From positions 781,858 to 845,857 of the forward strand of contig NZ_CP035002.1 in the NCBI RefSeq assembly GCF_002531755.2: DNA of 64,000 nt, written 5' to 3'. A program made the translations under genes and the position numbers. This DNA comes from Rhizobium acidisoli (GTDB taxonomy: Bacteria > Pseudomonadota > Alphaproteobacteria > Rhizobiales > Rhizobiaceae). The notes beneath the pieces are model-generated. The model did not search any database, was not told the DNA's origin, and saw only the letters and a list, made by a program, of their open reading frames with translations. How positions within the stretch are numbered: position 1 is the first letter of the stretch; the number at the start of each line of letters is the position of its first letter. Positions 25,465 through 34,870 of this stretch are shown piece by piece.

Positions 25465-26498
25465 GGCGCTCGAAGTACATCCGGCCTGCCCATCTTGAAA
25501 GCGGCATCGACAAGCCCCGCCTGACGACGTCGGCGATGATCGCATCGATCGCCGGTCCCGATCAGCCGACGAGACCGGCACCCTTCGGCAACGCGCTTGC
25601 CATTCTGGCGCGGAATGACGAGCGCATTGTCGGCATGTCCGCCGACCTTGCAAAATATACCGACCTTCATGTGTTCCGCGCTGCCCATCCCGACCGCTTC
25701 TACCAGATGGGGATGGCGGAACAGTTGCTGATGATGTCTGCCGCGGGCATGGCGCGCGAAGGCTTTCAGCCTTGGGTGACGACATATGCCGTCTTCGCCT
25801 CCCGGCGGGCCTACGACTTCATCTGCCTGGCGATTGCCGAGGAGATGCTTGATGTGAAGGTCGTCTGCGCCCTTCCGGGCCTGACGACGGGATATGGGCC
25901 GAGCCATCAGGCGACGGAAGATCTCGCAATGTTCCGCGGCATGCCGAACCTGACAATCGTCGATCCATGCGACGCGAGCGAGATCGAGCAGGCGGTTCCG
26001 GCGATCGCCGCCCATAAGGGCCCGGTCTACATGCGCCTGCTGCGCGGCAACGTTCCGCTGGTTCTGGAGGAATACGGCTACAAGTTCGAACTCGGCAAGG
26101 CCAAGCTCCTTCGTGACGGCAACGACACTCTCATCATCTCGTCGGGGCTGATGACGATGCGCGCGCTCGAGGCTGCCAAGCAGCTTCGAAACGACGGCGT
26201 CGACGCTGCCGTCCTGCACGTCCCGACCATAAAGCCGCTCGACGAGGCGACGATCGTCGCCGAGTGCCGCAAGGGCGGAAGGCTGGTGGTCGTGGCGGAG
26301 AACCACACGGTCATCGGCGGCCTTGGAGAGGCAGTCGCCGGAACGCTTATGCGTGCCGGCGTCGCACCGCCGGCCTTTCGCCAGATCGGCCTGCCCGACC
26401 AGTTCCTGGAGGCGGGCGCCTTGCCGACGCTTCATGACCAATACGGGCTATCGACCCTGAAGGTGACGGAGGCGGTCAAGACCTGGCTCTCGACCTGA
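25461..26498 (+). CDS. transketolase-like enzyme, C-terminal subunit
   Basis: This 345-residue protein has the pyrimidine-binding domain with the activating glutamate in QMGMAEQLLMMSAAGMA, TYAVFASRRAYDFI, and a C-terminal transketolase domain ending in GLGEAVAGTLM. The ATG sits inside ATGA with the previous stop, which fixes the start and implies coupling. A longer in-frame reading from 25338 overlaps the first subunit and is rejected. Confidence 0.9.
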   Translation: MRRSKYIRPAHLESGIDKPRLTTSAMIASIAGPDQPTRPAPFGNALAILARNDERIVGMSADLAKYTDLHVFRAAHPDRFYQMGMAEQLLMMSAAGMAREGFQPWVTTYAVFASRRAYDFICLAIAEEMLDVKVVCALPGLTTGYGPSHQATEDLAMFRGMPNLTIVDPCDASEIEQAVPAIAAHKGPVYMRLLRGNVPLVLEEYGYKFELGKAKLLRDGNDTLIISSGLMTMRALEAAKQLRNDGVDAAVLHVPTIKPLDEATIVAECRKGGRLVVVAENHTVIGGLGEAVAGTLMRAGVAPPAFRQIGLPDQFLEAGALPTLHDQYGLSTLKVTEAVKTWLST

Positions 26499-26559
26499 CG
26501 ACCTCGGCCGGTTGAGGAGAGATGTCGGCCGCTTAAACAAGCTTGTGATGGAGGATGAA

Positions 26560-27567
26560 ATGAGCTTGCAGATTAACAGAAGATATTTCCTGGCGACCGC
26601 CACTGCTGCGCTCGCGGCCCCGGCAATCGTGCTTTCAAGCCGGTCCGCCAGCGCTGCCGCCACGACCTTGACCCTTGGCCATGGCGCCGCGCCCGGCAAT
26701 CCCAGAACCGTCGCTGCCGCTAAATTCGCGGAACTCGTCAAGCAGAAGACCGAAGGTCGTATCCAGATCAACGTCGCAGGCGCCGAGACGCTTGGCAGCG
26801 ACTCCGCGATGCTCACCAGCCTCAGGACGGGCGCACTTGATTTCACGGCCAACAGCCAGGGCGCCACATCCGCGATCGTACCGGAGCTCAGCGCGCTCGG
26901 CCTACCCTTCCTGTTCGAGGACACCGGCAAGGCGATGGCCGTGCTCAATGGCCCGGTCGGGACCGAACTCAACAAGCGGTTCGAGGCGGTGGGCGTCGTT
27001 CCCCTGGACTGGTGGGACAACGGCATCCGGCACCTGACGAACTCGAAGCGGAAAGTGATTTCGCCTGCCGACCTGGCGGGCATGAAAATCAGAACACCGG
27101 CCGATCCCATGACCATCGACATTTTCCAGGCATTGGGAGCAGGCACCGAACAGATCGCCTTCGGCGAGCTCTACATCGCCCTGCAGCAGGGCGTTGTCGA
27201 TGGGCAGGAGAATCCGCTCGCCAATATCGAAAGCTCGAAGCTTCACGAGGTCAACAAGTACATCAGCCTGACCGCCCACAAGTGGGAATCCACACCGTTC
27301 CTGATGTCGAAGATGGCTCAGGCCCGCTTGGGGTCTGATTTAGAGGCGGTCAAGGCTGCGGCCAAGGAGGCAGGAGATCTGCAGCGGAAGCTCTCGAGCG
27401 AAAAGACCGCTGAGGTGCTCGAGAACTTCAAGAAGAACTCCGCCGTCGAGGTCGTGGAAGTGGACCACGACGCTTTCGTCAAGGCGACCGCGTCCGTCGC
27501 GGACAGCTGGAAGAAGAAGCCTTTCGGCGATTTTGTCACCCAGGTGGAAGCGGCTACGAGAGGCTAA
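26560..27567 (+). CDS. TRAP transporter periplasmic solute-binding subunit (DctP family)
   Basis: This 335-residue protein has a signal peptide with a twin-arginine-like start (NRRYFLATATAALAAPAIVL), cleaved near SASA. The mature part shows DctP features: LGHGAAPGNPR, GAETLGSDSAML, GALDFTANS, the binding-site arginine strand MKIRTPADP, and a GVVDGQENPLANI loop. It captures a carboxylate or sugar acid and delivers it to the membrane subunits that follow. I chose the ATG at 26560 because GGAGG sits just before it; an earlier in-frame start at 26512 would add residues ahead of the signal. Confidence 0.9.
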   Translation: MSLQINRRYFLATATAALAAPAIVLSSRSASAAATTLTLGHGAAPGNPRTVAAAKFAELVKQKTEGRIQINVAGAETLGSDSAMLTSLRTGALDFTANSQGATSAIVPELSALGLPFLFEDTGKAMAVLNGPVGTELNKRFEAVGVVPLDWWDNGIRHLTNSKRKVISPADLAGMKIRTPADPMTIDIFQALGAGTEQIAFGELYIALQQGVVDGQENPLANIESSKLHEVNKYISLTAHKWESTPFLMSKMAQARLGSDLEAVKAAAKEAGDLQRKLSSEKTAEVLENFKKNSAVEVVEVDHDAFVKATASVADSWKKKPFGDFVTQVEAATRG

Positions 27568-27593
27568 CGCTCTACCCACAATCCGGAGGCCCC

Positions 27594-28124
27594 ATGAGCA
27601 GGTTCTATTCAGCCGTCGATCTGGTCGCCGGCATCATCGTTATCTTTGCGCGTTTGGTCATCATCGTCAGTGGCATCGCGCTGACGGTGGTCACCACGGC
27701 CAATGTCGTTGCCCGATATGCTTCGGCGAGCGGGGGACTGTCGTTCGCCCAGGAGCTGCCGATGTTGATGTTCCCCTGGTTCATCATCGCCGGGATCATC
27801 ATCGCGGCCCATGCGGGTGGGCATATGGCCGTCGAATGGCTCTACGAAAAGCTTGACGGGGGCGCTCGCACGACGGCCCTGATCGTAGCGAACGCGATCA
27901 GCGTCGCCGCATTTGTGGTGCTGGCGTATCAGGCGACCGTGGTGGCCGAGATCGCCGGCGCTGAACGGAGCCCCGTTCTGCAGCTTCCAAACAGCATCGG
28001 CTACTATTCGCTGTCGATCGGCGCGGTACTCGTGTCCATCGTCACCATCGCTGCATCCGCCCGTGTTCTCCGGCTGGGCTGGGATCACCGGCTCGAGATC
28101 AAGCCCGAGGAGATCGCGCTATGA
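27594..28124 (+). CDS. TRAP transporter small membrane subunit (DctQ family)
   Basis: This 176-residue protein has four predicted membrane helices, including LVAGIIVIFARLVIIVSGIAL and LMFPWFIIAGIIIA followed by the family's AHAGGHMAVEW stretch. DctQ joins DctM to make the sodium-driven importer. The ATG follows CCGGAGG and the stop overlaps the dctM-like start (ATGA). Confidence 0.88.
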   Translation: MSRFYSAVDLVAGIIVIFARLVIIVSGIALTVVTTANVVARYASASGGLSFAQELPMLMFPWFIIAGIIIAAHAGGHMAVEWLYEKLDGGARTTALIVANAISVAAFVVLAYQATVVAEIAGAERSPVLQLPNSIGYYSLSIGAVLVSIVTIAASARVLRLGWDHRLEIKPEEIAL

Positions 28125-29380
28125 CACTTGTCATGATCGTGTCCTTTTGCATCTTGATGGTCCTCGCCGTTCCCGTCGGCTATGCGCTGATCATCGCAGC
28201 CGGCCTAGGCGTCCTGTTCAACGGTTACGTCCCGCTCTCGGTCGTCGCCCAGCAGGTCTACGACCAGACCCAGTCCTTTCCGATGCTGGCGCTCCCGTTC
28301 TTCATGCTTGCCGGCACGCTAATGCTGGGTGGCGAACTTGGGCGTCAGCTCCTGGAGCTCGCGTCTCGCGCGATGCAGCGGTGGCGGGGCGGGCCGCTTT
28401 CGACCACGGTCGTATCCTCCGTCGTCTTTGGCGGCGTATCCGGCTCGGCGGTGGCGAATGCGAGTGCGCTCGGCTCCGTTCTCATCCCCTGGCAGAAGAA
28501 GCATGGGTTCCCACCGGCGCTCTGCGCTGCCAACAACGCGACCTCCGCTGTCATCGACGTCCTCATCCCGCCTTCGATCCCGATGATCCTCTACGCTTTG
28601 ATCAGCGGCGTCAGCGTTGGCGACTTGTTCATCTCCGGCATTGTTCCGGGGCTGATCATGGCGGCGAGCTTCGTGTTCGTCTGCTGGTACGTGTCAGTAA
28701 GGCGAGGGTATGCCATTGAGGCCGTGAAGATCCGCAAGCGCGAGCTGGCGCGGCTGGCACTGCAAAGTTTCCCGGCAATCCTGCTGCCGATCCTGATCAT
28801 TATCTTTTTGCGATCCGGCCTGGCGACGCCGACAGAGGTCTCGGTCCTGTCGGTCGTCTACTCGCTGCTGCTCAGCATCCTCTTCTACCGTGACCTGACC
28901 TGGAAACGCTTCTGCGAGAACATGGTGGAGGCGGGCGTCGCGACGGGCGTCGTCATGCTCGTGATCATGGGCAGCGCGGCGGTAGGCTGGGTGCTGACGT
29001 TCGATCAGGCTCCGCAGCACATGGCCGAATGGGTCTCGACGCACATCTCCAGCCCGATCGTCATCATTCTCATGATGAACCTGATCATGCTGGTGGTCGG
29101 CATGCCGCTCGACATGCCGCCGGCGATCCTCCTGCTCGGGCCGATCTTCGTTCCTCTGGCCGATTCCATCGGCCTCGACCGGGTCCAGCTTGGCCTGATG
29201 ATGGTGATCAACCTCGGGATCGGGCTCTACACGCCGCCGATTGGCACGACCCTGTTCATCTCCTCGTCGATTGCGAAGGCCCCGCTCGGGACGACGACCA
29301 ACGAGCTCTGGCCGTATTTCGGCATGGCCATGCTCCTCCTCCTTGCGGTCAGCTTCGTGCCCGCGCTGACGATCTACTGA
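28121..29380 (+). CDS. TRAP transporter large membrane subunit (DctM family)
   Basis: This 419-residue protein has about twelve membrane helices and the usual DctM landmarks: FPMLALPFFMLAGTLM, a VFGGVSGSAVANASALGS loop, a NNATSAVIDVLIPPSIPM segment, and a repeat-related VVGMPLDMPPAILLLGPIF. It is full length. Together with DctP and DctQ it forms a sodium-coupled uptake system. Confidence 0.9.
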   Translation: MTLVMIVSFCILMVLAVPVGYALIIAAGLGVLFNGYVPLSVVAQQVYDQTQSFPMLALPFFMLAGTLMLGGELGRQLLELASRAMQRWRGGPLSTTVVSSVVFGGVSGSAVANASALGSVLIPWQKKHGFPPALCAANNATSAVIDVLIPPSIPMILYALISGVSVGDLFISGIVPGLIMAASFVFVCWYVSVRRGYAIEAVKIRKRELARLALQSFPAILLPILIIIFLRSGLATPTEVSVLSVVYSLLLSILFYRDLTWKRFCENMVEAGVATGVVMLVIMGSAAVGWVLTFDQAPQHMAEWVSTHISSPIVIILMMNLIMLVVGMPLDMPPAILLLGPIFVPLADSIGLDRVQLGLMMVINLGIGLYTPPIGTTLFISSSIAKAPLGTTTNELWPYFGMAMLLLLAVSFVPALTIY

Positions 29381-29390
29381 GGAGCGTTCG

Positions 29391-30896
29391 ATGAGTGAAA
29401 CGTCAACGAATGTCATCAACGTCCGAGGACTTACAAAGTCCTACGGTGCGACCTCGGTCCTCAGAGGCGTCGATTTCTCCGTTGCTCGAGGGGAGGTTCA
29501 TGCGCTGCTTGGCGGTAACGGGGCCGGCAAGTCGACGATGATCAAGATCATCACCGGTGCGGCCTCGAAGAACGATGGAGAGATCCGCTTCTTCGACAGC
29601 GAGGGCAGCGAACGGAGCGAGGCCGAGGGCAGGGCGAAGGTTGCCGTCGTGCACCAGGAACTTGCGCTCCTGCCGCATTTAACCGTCGCCGAAAACATTG
29701 CCCTGCCGCATCAAAGGAGAGGTGCGGGCTTGTTTCGGCGTGCGGCCGCAGCGGGACAGGCCTACGGTGCGTTGAGGATGATCGATCAGGACTTTGCCGC
29801 GAGGTCTTTGCACAGGCTGGTTGGAAGCCTCAGCCTCCACGAAGGTCAGATGGTTGAAATTGCCAGGGCTCTTTCATCGGGTGCGGAATTGATCCTCCTC
29901 GACGAGCCGACTGCCAATCTGACAGCTCTTGAGACGGAGAGACTGTTCGTGGTCCTGAGGCGGCTGACCCGGGATACCGGCCTGTCGGTTGTGTTCGTCT
30001 CGCACAGAATGAAGGAGATCAGGCAGATCGCGAACGTCTGCACGATCATCCGCGACGGCCGCACAGTGGTCGACCGCCAGTCGATGGAAGAGCTGACGGA
30101 CGCCGGCATCATCGAAAAGATGGGACAGGTGGCGACTTCCCATGCGCCGGAGGGGGCAGCACCGCTGCCTGAATACAGGAGGGACGTCGGCTCTGCGACG
30201 GACATAATCACCATCGAGGATGCCGGTTTCAGGCTGGAACTGCTGCCGGGCACCGTTCTCGGTGTTGCGGGCGCACCGGCTGGACCAGCGGCACTCATCG
30301 AAGGGCTGACAGGCGCCGCCCGAAAGAAGCGGTGGACGGTAGCGCGGGCCGGATGGCCGGACCATCTTCGATCGCCCCGCATGGCCGCCCGTCTGGGCGC
30401 CGGATTCGTGACCGGCGATCGGGCACACAAGGGAGTTCTTCACAGCCTTCCGATCATCGACAACGTCCTGGCATCCCGCCGCGTGACGAGAGGCTCGCTT
30501 CTCACTGGCCGCTCAGAAGGGGCCGAATGCGTCGATCTGCTGAAGGCTTTGAAGGTCAAGGCGGCTTCGGTCTGGGATCTGCCGAACACGCTGAGCGGTG
30601 GCACGCAGCAAAAGCTGCTGCTTGCTCGCTGGCTGGGCGTACCATCCCGGCTGCTGGTCCTCGAGGAACCGACCAGAGGCGTCGATATTGGAACCAAGCG
30701 TGAGATCTATCAGCTCATCAGACAGATGGCCGCTTCGGGCACAGTGATCGTTTGGTGGTCCACTGAAAATGTCGAACTGCTGGAAGTCTGCGACCGCGTC
30801 ATCGCCTTCGACACCGAGGGACGGTGCGCCGGCATGCTGGAGCGGGACGTCTTCAGTGAAGAGAAACTTGTCAGCTTGACTGGAATGGCCGCATGA
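29391..30896 (+). CDS. sugar ABC transporter, double ATPase subunit (CUT2 family)
   Basis: This 501-residue protein has two ABC domains. The first has a full Walker A (GGNGAGKSTMIKI), a variant signature SLSLHEGQMVEIARAL and Walker B LILLDEPTANLT. The second has a degenerate Walker A region (VLGVAGAPAGPAALI) but a clear LSGGTQQKLLLARWL signature and LLVLEEPTRGVDIGTKREI. This asymmetry is usual for RbsA/XylG-type ATPases. The short 10-base gap after the TRAP gene and overlap with the permease gene place both transporters in one operon. Confidence 0.9.
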   Translation: MSETSTNVINVRGLTKSYGATSVLRGVDFSVARGEVHALLGGNGAGKSTMIKIITGAASKNDGEIRFFDSEGSERSEAEGRAKVAVVHQELALLPHLTVAENIALPHQRRGAGLFRRAAAAGQAYGALRMIDQDFAARSLHRLVGSLSLHEGQMVEIARALSSGAELILLDEPTANLTALETERLFVVLRRLTRDTGLSVVFVSHRMKEIRQIANVCTIIRDGRTVVDRQSMEELTDAGIIEKMGQVATSHAPEGAAPLPEYRRDVGSATDIITIEDAGFRLELLPGTVLGVAGAPAGPAALIEGLTGAARKKRWTVARAGWPDHLRSPRMAARLGAGFVTGDRAHKGVLHSLPIIDNVLASRRVTRGSLLTGRSEGAECVDLLKALKVKAASVWDLPNTLSGGTQQKLLLARWLGVPSRLLVLEEPTRGVDIGTKREIYQLIRQMAASGTVIVWWSTENVELLEVCDRVIAFDTEGRCAGMLERDVFSEEKLVSLTGMAA

Positions 30897-31903
30897 CCGA
30901 GACCCAGGTACAAATCGCGCCGACAGAGGCGCCGACAACCCAAATTAGACAGAGGGAAAGCCTCTTTAGCGCCTACAGGACCGAGATCGCGATCGCTTTA
31001 GCCATCGTACTGCTGGCTCTTGCGGTCGGTTCGCAGGTTCCTCAGGCCCTTACCTGGGGTAACTTTGCCAACATCACGCAGGCAGGCGCGCCTCTTATCA
31101 TCATGTCACTGGGCGTCCTTCTTGTCGTCATCACCGGCGGTATCGACCTGTCCGTCGGATCGGTCTTCTCCTTGACCGGCATGGTGACCGCGCAGGCGAT
31201 GGCAAATGGATTTGGCGGGATCTCGGCAAGCTTGATCGGTCTAGGAGTTGGACTTCTGTTCGGATCGATCAACGGCTTCCTCGTCACGATCGCCGGCTTG
31301 GCGCCGTTCGTCGTGACACTCATCACCTTTGCCGTTGCCGGGTCGCTCGCCTTCATCGTCACGAACGGGCGCTCGATGCCAGTCGGAGATCCGGATTTCT
31401 GGCTCCTCAACAGCGGCAGTTTGATACCGGGTGTCCCGAACTATATCCTCTTCTGCGTGGTCCTTCTGATCGCGATCGAGCTTTTCTTGAAGAAGATGGT
31501 GGCCGGCCGCTGGTTCTATGCTGTCGGCAGCAGTTCGACGGCGGCCTATCTGCTCGGCATTCCGGTTAAGCGCACGAAGTTCATGGCCTATGTCGCGTCT
31601 TCGCTGCTCGCATCGTTCTCCGGCCTGCTGACGATCTCCTACATTCTGAACGCGGAATCCACGGCTGGGTCCAGCCTGATGCTCCAGGCCATCGCGGCGG
31701 TCGTAATTGGCGGCGCAAGCCTGCTTGGCGGCACAGGAACCGCGATCGGCGCGGTGCTGGGAGCCCTGATGATCACGGTCATCCAGAACGGCGTCAATCT
31801 CATAGGCATCAACAGCTTCTGGCAGGGGTCGGTCACCGGCGTCGCCATTCTCATTGCGGTCCTCATCGACCGCTTCAGCAAGTCGCGGCGGGGGGCCGTC
31901 TGA
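30893..31903 (+). CDS. sugar ABC transporter permease (CUT2 family)
   Basis: This 336-residue protein has eight to ten membrane helices. Family markers are [54 protein letters not shown] and [11 protein letters not shown]. It resembles RbsC-like permeases for pentoses and related sugars. The start overlaps the ATPase stop by four bases. Confidence 0.9.
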   Translation: MTETQVQIAPTEAPTTQIRQRESLFSAYRTEIAIALAIVLLALAVGSQVPQALTWGNFANITQAGAPLIIMSLGVLLVVITGGIDLSVGSVFSLTGMVTAQAMANGFGGISASLIGLGVGLLFGSINGFLVTIAGLAPFVVTLITFAVAGSLAFIVTNGRSMPVGDPDFWLLNSGSLIPGVPNYILFCVVLLIAIELFLKKMVAGRWFYAVGSSSTAAYLLGIPVKRTKFMAYVASSLLASFSGLLTISYILNAESTAGSSLMLQAIAAVVIGGASLLGGTGTAIGAVLGALMITVIQNGVNLIGINSFWQGSVTGVAILIAVLIDRFSKSRRGAV

Positions 31904-31938
31904 CATCAACCCGGCACGAGCCGGTCTTTGGAGGAGGA

Positions 31939-32922
31939 ATGAAAATGACAAAATCGAAACGCGCAGTTGGGCTGTTTGCCGGCGTCGCAATGGCGGCCCT
32001 TTCACTTGCTGCGGCCGCCCAGGCCGGGGAGAAGAAAACGGTGGCCTACCTGGCGCCATCGCTCGACATCTCCTACTGGCAGTGGGTCGGCTACGGCGTC
32101 AAGGAAAAGGCCAAGGAACTCGGCATGGACTACGTCGAGTTCACTTCGGAAAACTCGCCCGCAAAGCAGATGGATAACGCGCGTACCGCCGTGACCAAGG
32201 GCGTCGACGCCATCGTAATCGGCCCCGTCAGCTCGACGAGCACACCACCGCTCCTCGCATATCTGAAATCGCAGAACATCCCGATCGCATTCGCCGGCAT
32301 CGGCCCGCAGCCCGGCCAGACCGACTACACGTCGTCGGTTACGGCAAACAATTACCAGACCGGCAAGGCGCAGGGTGAGTTCGTCTGCAAGCTTGCCAAG
32401 GAGCGCGGTGGCAACCAGGTCGGCATGCTCTCGTTGCCGCAAGACCGCGAGAACGCCCAGAAATATCTGAAGGGTGCCGAAGAGGCGTTCAAGTCGAGCG
32501 GCTGCGATCTGGCGCAGATGCTGGAGACCAGGGGGCTTACCGTCAACGAGGCGGTCACACAGGCCAATGACATGCTGACGGCCCATCCTGATATCAAGGC
32601 CATTTACGGCATGTATGATGAGGCAGGCACCGGCGCTGCTAAGGTGCTGCAGACCCGCGGTCTTACCGGCAAAGTCGGGATTGCAGTTGCCGACGGCAGC
32701 CCGACGACGATCTCGCTGCTGAAGTCGAACGCGATCCAGGGCATCTTCTTCCAGGAAGCCGTTGGACAGGGAATCGATGGGACGCAGCAGGTCTTCAACG
32801 CGATCTCCGGTGCCCCGGTGAAGAAGGATCTCGCTCTCGTCATGCCGCTCGTGACCGCCGACAAGGTCGAAAGCCCTGAAGCGAAGGCCGTCATCGCGCG
32901 CGTCTTCCCGCCGGCCAACTAA
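31939..32922 (+). CDS. sugar ABC transporter periplasmic binding protein
   Basis: This 327-residue protein has a signal peptide ([20 protein letters not shown]) and a periplasmic binding protein type I fold: [67 protein letters not shown] and [12 protein letters not shown]. The fold is used by RbsB-like proteins for sugars and their derivatives. The ATG follows GGAGGAGGAATGAAA, a very strong site, as expected for a binding protein made in excess. A hairpin lies after the stop. Confidence 0.9.
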   Translation: MKMTKSKRAVGLFAGVAMAALSLAAAAQAGEKKTVAYLAPSLDISYWQWVGYGVKEKAKELGMDYVEFTSENSPAKQMDNARTAVTKGVDAIVIGPVSSTSTPPLLAYLKSQNIPIAFAGIGPQPGQTDYTSSVTANNYQTGKAQGEFVCKLAKERGGNQVGMLSLPQDRENAQKYLKGAEEAFKSSGCDLAQMLETRGLTVNEAVTQANDMLTAHPDIKAIYGMYDEAGTGAAKVLQTRGLTGKVGIAVADGSPTTISLLKSNAIQGIFFQEAVGQGIDGTQQVFNAISGAPVKKDLALVMPLVTADKVESPEAKAVIARVFPPAN

Positions 32923-32931
32923 AGTGCGGTC

Positions 32932-32958
32932 GGACGCCGGACACAGTGGCCGGCGTCC
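32932..32958. other. intercistronic hairpin after the binding-protein gene
   Basis: GGACGCCGG pairs perfectly with CCGGCGTCC across a 9-base loop, with no T-run. Such hairpins often protect binding-protein mRNA from 3' exonucleases or cause partial termination, which would lower expression of the amidohydrolase that follows. Confidence 0.55.
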
Positions 32959-32988
32959 ATTAAACTAAATCGTCTTCGAGGAGCATCT

Positions 32989-33882
32989 ATGGACGACCTA
33001 CCGATCATCGATCCGCATTTTCATCTTTGGGACCTCGACAATAACTACTATCCCTGGCTGTCGGATGGCGTGAAACCGTCTGCCTTCGGCGACTATACCG
33101 CGATCAACAAGACTTACCTCATCGGCGACTTTCTGGCGGACGCCAGGAATCAGAACCTGGTGAAGGCAGTGCATCTCGACGTCGGATACGACCCGAAGGA
33201 TCCGGCCGGCGAGACGCGATGGCTGCAGGGCATGGCCGACAAGCACGGGTTCCCCCACGGCATCGTCGGATATGCAGACCTCCGCAAGCCCGACGTCGGC
33301 GACCTCCTCGACGAACACATGTCCTACGCGAATTTCCGCGGGATCCGGCAATCGATGAACTTCCACGACGATCTCGCCAAGACCTACCTGACGGCACCCG
33401 GAGTGAGCCGGACAACGGAATGGCGGCGAGGCTTCAAGGAGCTCGCTCGCAGGGAGCTCAGCTTCGACCTCCAGGTCTACTACTGGCAGATGGAAGAATT
33501 TCTCGATCTGGCCCGCGACTTTCCCGATGTGCAGATCATACTGAACCATACGGGCATGCAGGTTGACGGCCCGAGCCATTTCGAGGGATGGCGAAACGGA
33601 ATGCGCGTGCTCGCGCGGGCGCCCAACGTTGCATGCAAAATTTCCGGCCTTGGCATGGGAGACTGGACCTGGACCGTCGAAAGCATCAGGCCGTATATCG
33701 AGGAGGCGATTGCAGCATTCGGCATCGAGAGGTGCATGTTCGCTTCGAACTTCCCGGTCGACAAGCTGTTCGGCAGCTACGACAAGATCATGGACGGTTT
33801 CAAATCCATCACCGCCAGCTATTCTCCAGACGAGCGCCTCGCACTGTTTCACGACAACGCTGCGCGCTTCTATCGGTTATAG
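32989..33882 (+). CDS. amidohydrolase-2 family lactonase-type enzyme
   Basis: This 297-residue TIM-barrel hydrolase of the COG3618 group (sugar lactonases, dicarboxylate hydrolases) has the metal site IIDPHFHLWD near the N-terminus, a HLDVGYD strand, LNHTGMQVDGP and a C-terminal MFASNFPVDK. Relatives open L-fucono- and L-rhamnono-lactones or 2-pyrone-4,6-dicarboxylate. In this operon it would follow the SDR, hydrolysing a lactone made by oxidation of a sugar. The ATG follows TCGAGGAGC. Confidence 0.85.
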   Translation: MDDLPIIDPHFHLWDLDNNYYPWLSDGVKPSAFGDYTAINKTYLIGDFLADARNQNLVKAVHLDVGYDPKDPAGETRWLQGMADKHGFPHGIVGYADLRKPDVGDLLDEHMSYANFRGIRQSMNFHDDLAKTYLTAPGVSRTTEWRRGFKELARRELSFDLQVYYWQMEEFLDLARDFPDVQIILNHTGMQVDGPSHFEGWRNGMRVLARAPNVACKISGLGMGDWTWTVESIRPYIEEAIAAFGIERCMFASNFPVDKLFGSYDKIMDGFKSITASYSPDERLALFHDNAARFYRL

Positions 33883-34138
33883 GGGGTCTCGGAGCCGGCG
33901 TAAATGTCGGCCACTGCGTGCACCCGACAGCAGCTGAACGCAAGCCGCTGTGGTCGATCGGTTGACACGACCGCCCCTTACGCCACTGACGCTGAGATAG
34001 CGCGGTCGCCGGTTCTGGCGCGGCGCAGCGATCGGCTTGTTGCCACAGAGTTCGCGTTTTAGGCCAAGAAGATCGCATAATGGATCGACGGGAACACCAA
34101 TTCATCGGACACGCCGATGGGCGGTACTGTGAAGGGAT

Positions 34139-34495
34139 CTACGCCGGCAAGCGCGCCTCGGCATAATGGTCGGCGGCCTCTTCCAGCACCTCTTCTGCCC
34201 ACTGGTTCAGACTCTTTCCCGAAAGCTCAGCAGCAAGAGCTGCTCGGCGATGGACTTCGGGAGCGACACGAAACATCATCTTCCCAGAATAGGGTCGCTG
34301 GGGCTCTTTGCCGATTTTCCTGCAGGTCTCCAGGTAGTCATCGACTGCCTCATGGAAGGCTTTCTTGAGTTCAGCGACACTGTCACCGTGAAAGCCGATT
34401 ACATCGGAGATACCTGCAATCCTGCCGAAAAACACATCGTCCTCAGCGTCGAATTCGATGCGAGCGTGATATCCGTTGTAGGTCATGATGTTCAT
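34139..34495 (-). CDS. hicB: HicB family antitoxin
   Basis: This 118-residue protein has an N-terminal partial RNase H-like HicB fold (residues 5-60: YHARIEFDAEDDVFFGRIAGI, LKKAFHEAVDDYLETC) and a C-terminal ribbon-helix-helix or Arc-like DNA-binding part (RVAPEVHRRAALAAELSGKSLNQWAEE). It should neutralise the toxin and repress the operon. The start overlaps the toxin stop by four bases. A palindrome upstream of the toxin gene is its likely operator. Confidence 0.88.
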   Translation of the reverse strand: MNIMTYNGYHARIEFDAEDDVFFGRIAGISDVIGFHGDSVAELKKAFHEAVDDYLETCRKIGKEPQRPYSGKMMFRVAPEVHRRAALAAELSGKSLNQWAEEVLEEAADHYAEARLPA

Positions 34496-34746
34496 GGCGT
34501 TACTCCAATCTGCATCAGGAACTCGCGAGCATCGCGCACCTGATAACGCTTTGCTTCCTTGGCCGGATGTGGTCTATGGAAGCTCGCAATGATCCCGTCT
34601 TTTTCAAACTTAACGCGGGAACCGTTCCCCTCAATGAGGTCGGCTCCGGCAGCCACAAGCAGATTCTCTATAGCGGCCCATTCAATGGTTCCCGAGACCG
34701 GGTCCGTGAAGACCGCCGCGAGAGTCTTTCTCTGCTTGCTGTTCAT
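34492..34746 (-). CDS. hicA: HicA family toxin (mRNA interferase)
   Basis: This 84-residue protein has a small double-stranded-RNA-binding fold with the catalytic histidine segment DGIIASFHRPHPAKEAKRYQ and a final REFLMQIGV helix. HicA toxins cleave mRNA. Toxin-first order with an overlapping antitoxin gene is the common arrangement. It is of normal length and has no visible damage. Confidence 0.88.
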   Translation of the reverse strand: MNSKQRKTLAAVFTDPVSGTIEWAAIENLLVAAGADLIEGNGSRVKFEKDGIIASFHRPHPAKEAKRYQVRDAREFLMQIGVTP

Positions 34747-34764
34747 GCTAGCAAATATAGAGAC

Positions 34765-34783
34765 GCTTGCTGATTATGCAAGC
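34765..34783. promoter_or_regulatory. hicAB operator palindrome
   Basis: GCTTGC and GCAAGC are inverted repeats with a 7-base spacer, 19 bases upstream of the hicA start. A TATATT-like -10 on the minus strand lies between the palindrome and the start codon, so HicB binding would block transcription. Confidence 0.55.
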
Positions 34784-34870
34784 ACAAACTCAACAGCCTC
34801 TTGAATTCATCCCAAAGGTCGTACGGGGGGCGTGGTGGGCAATAATCACGGGTCGGCAGTTCGTATCCCT

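Noticed and set aside
33883..34138. 98-residue minus-strand frame after the amidohydrolase
   Set aside because: Arg/Trp/Cys-rich composition, no motif, no ribosome-binding site.
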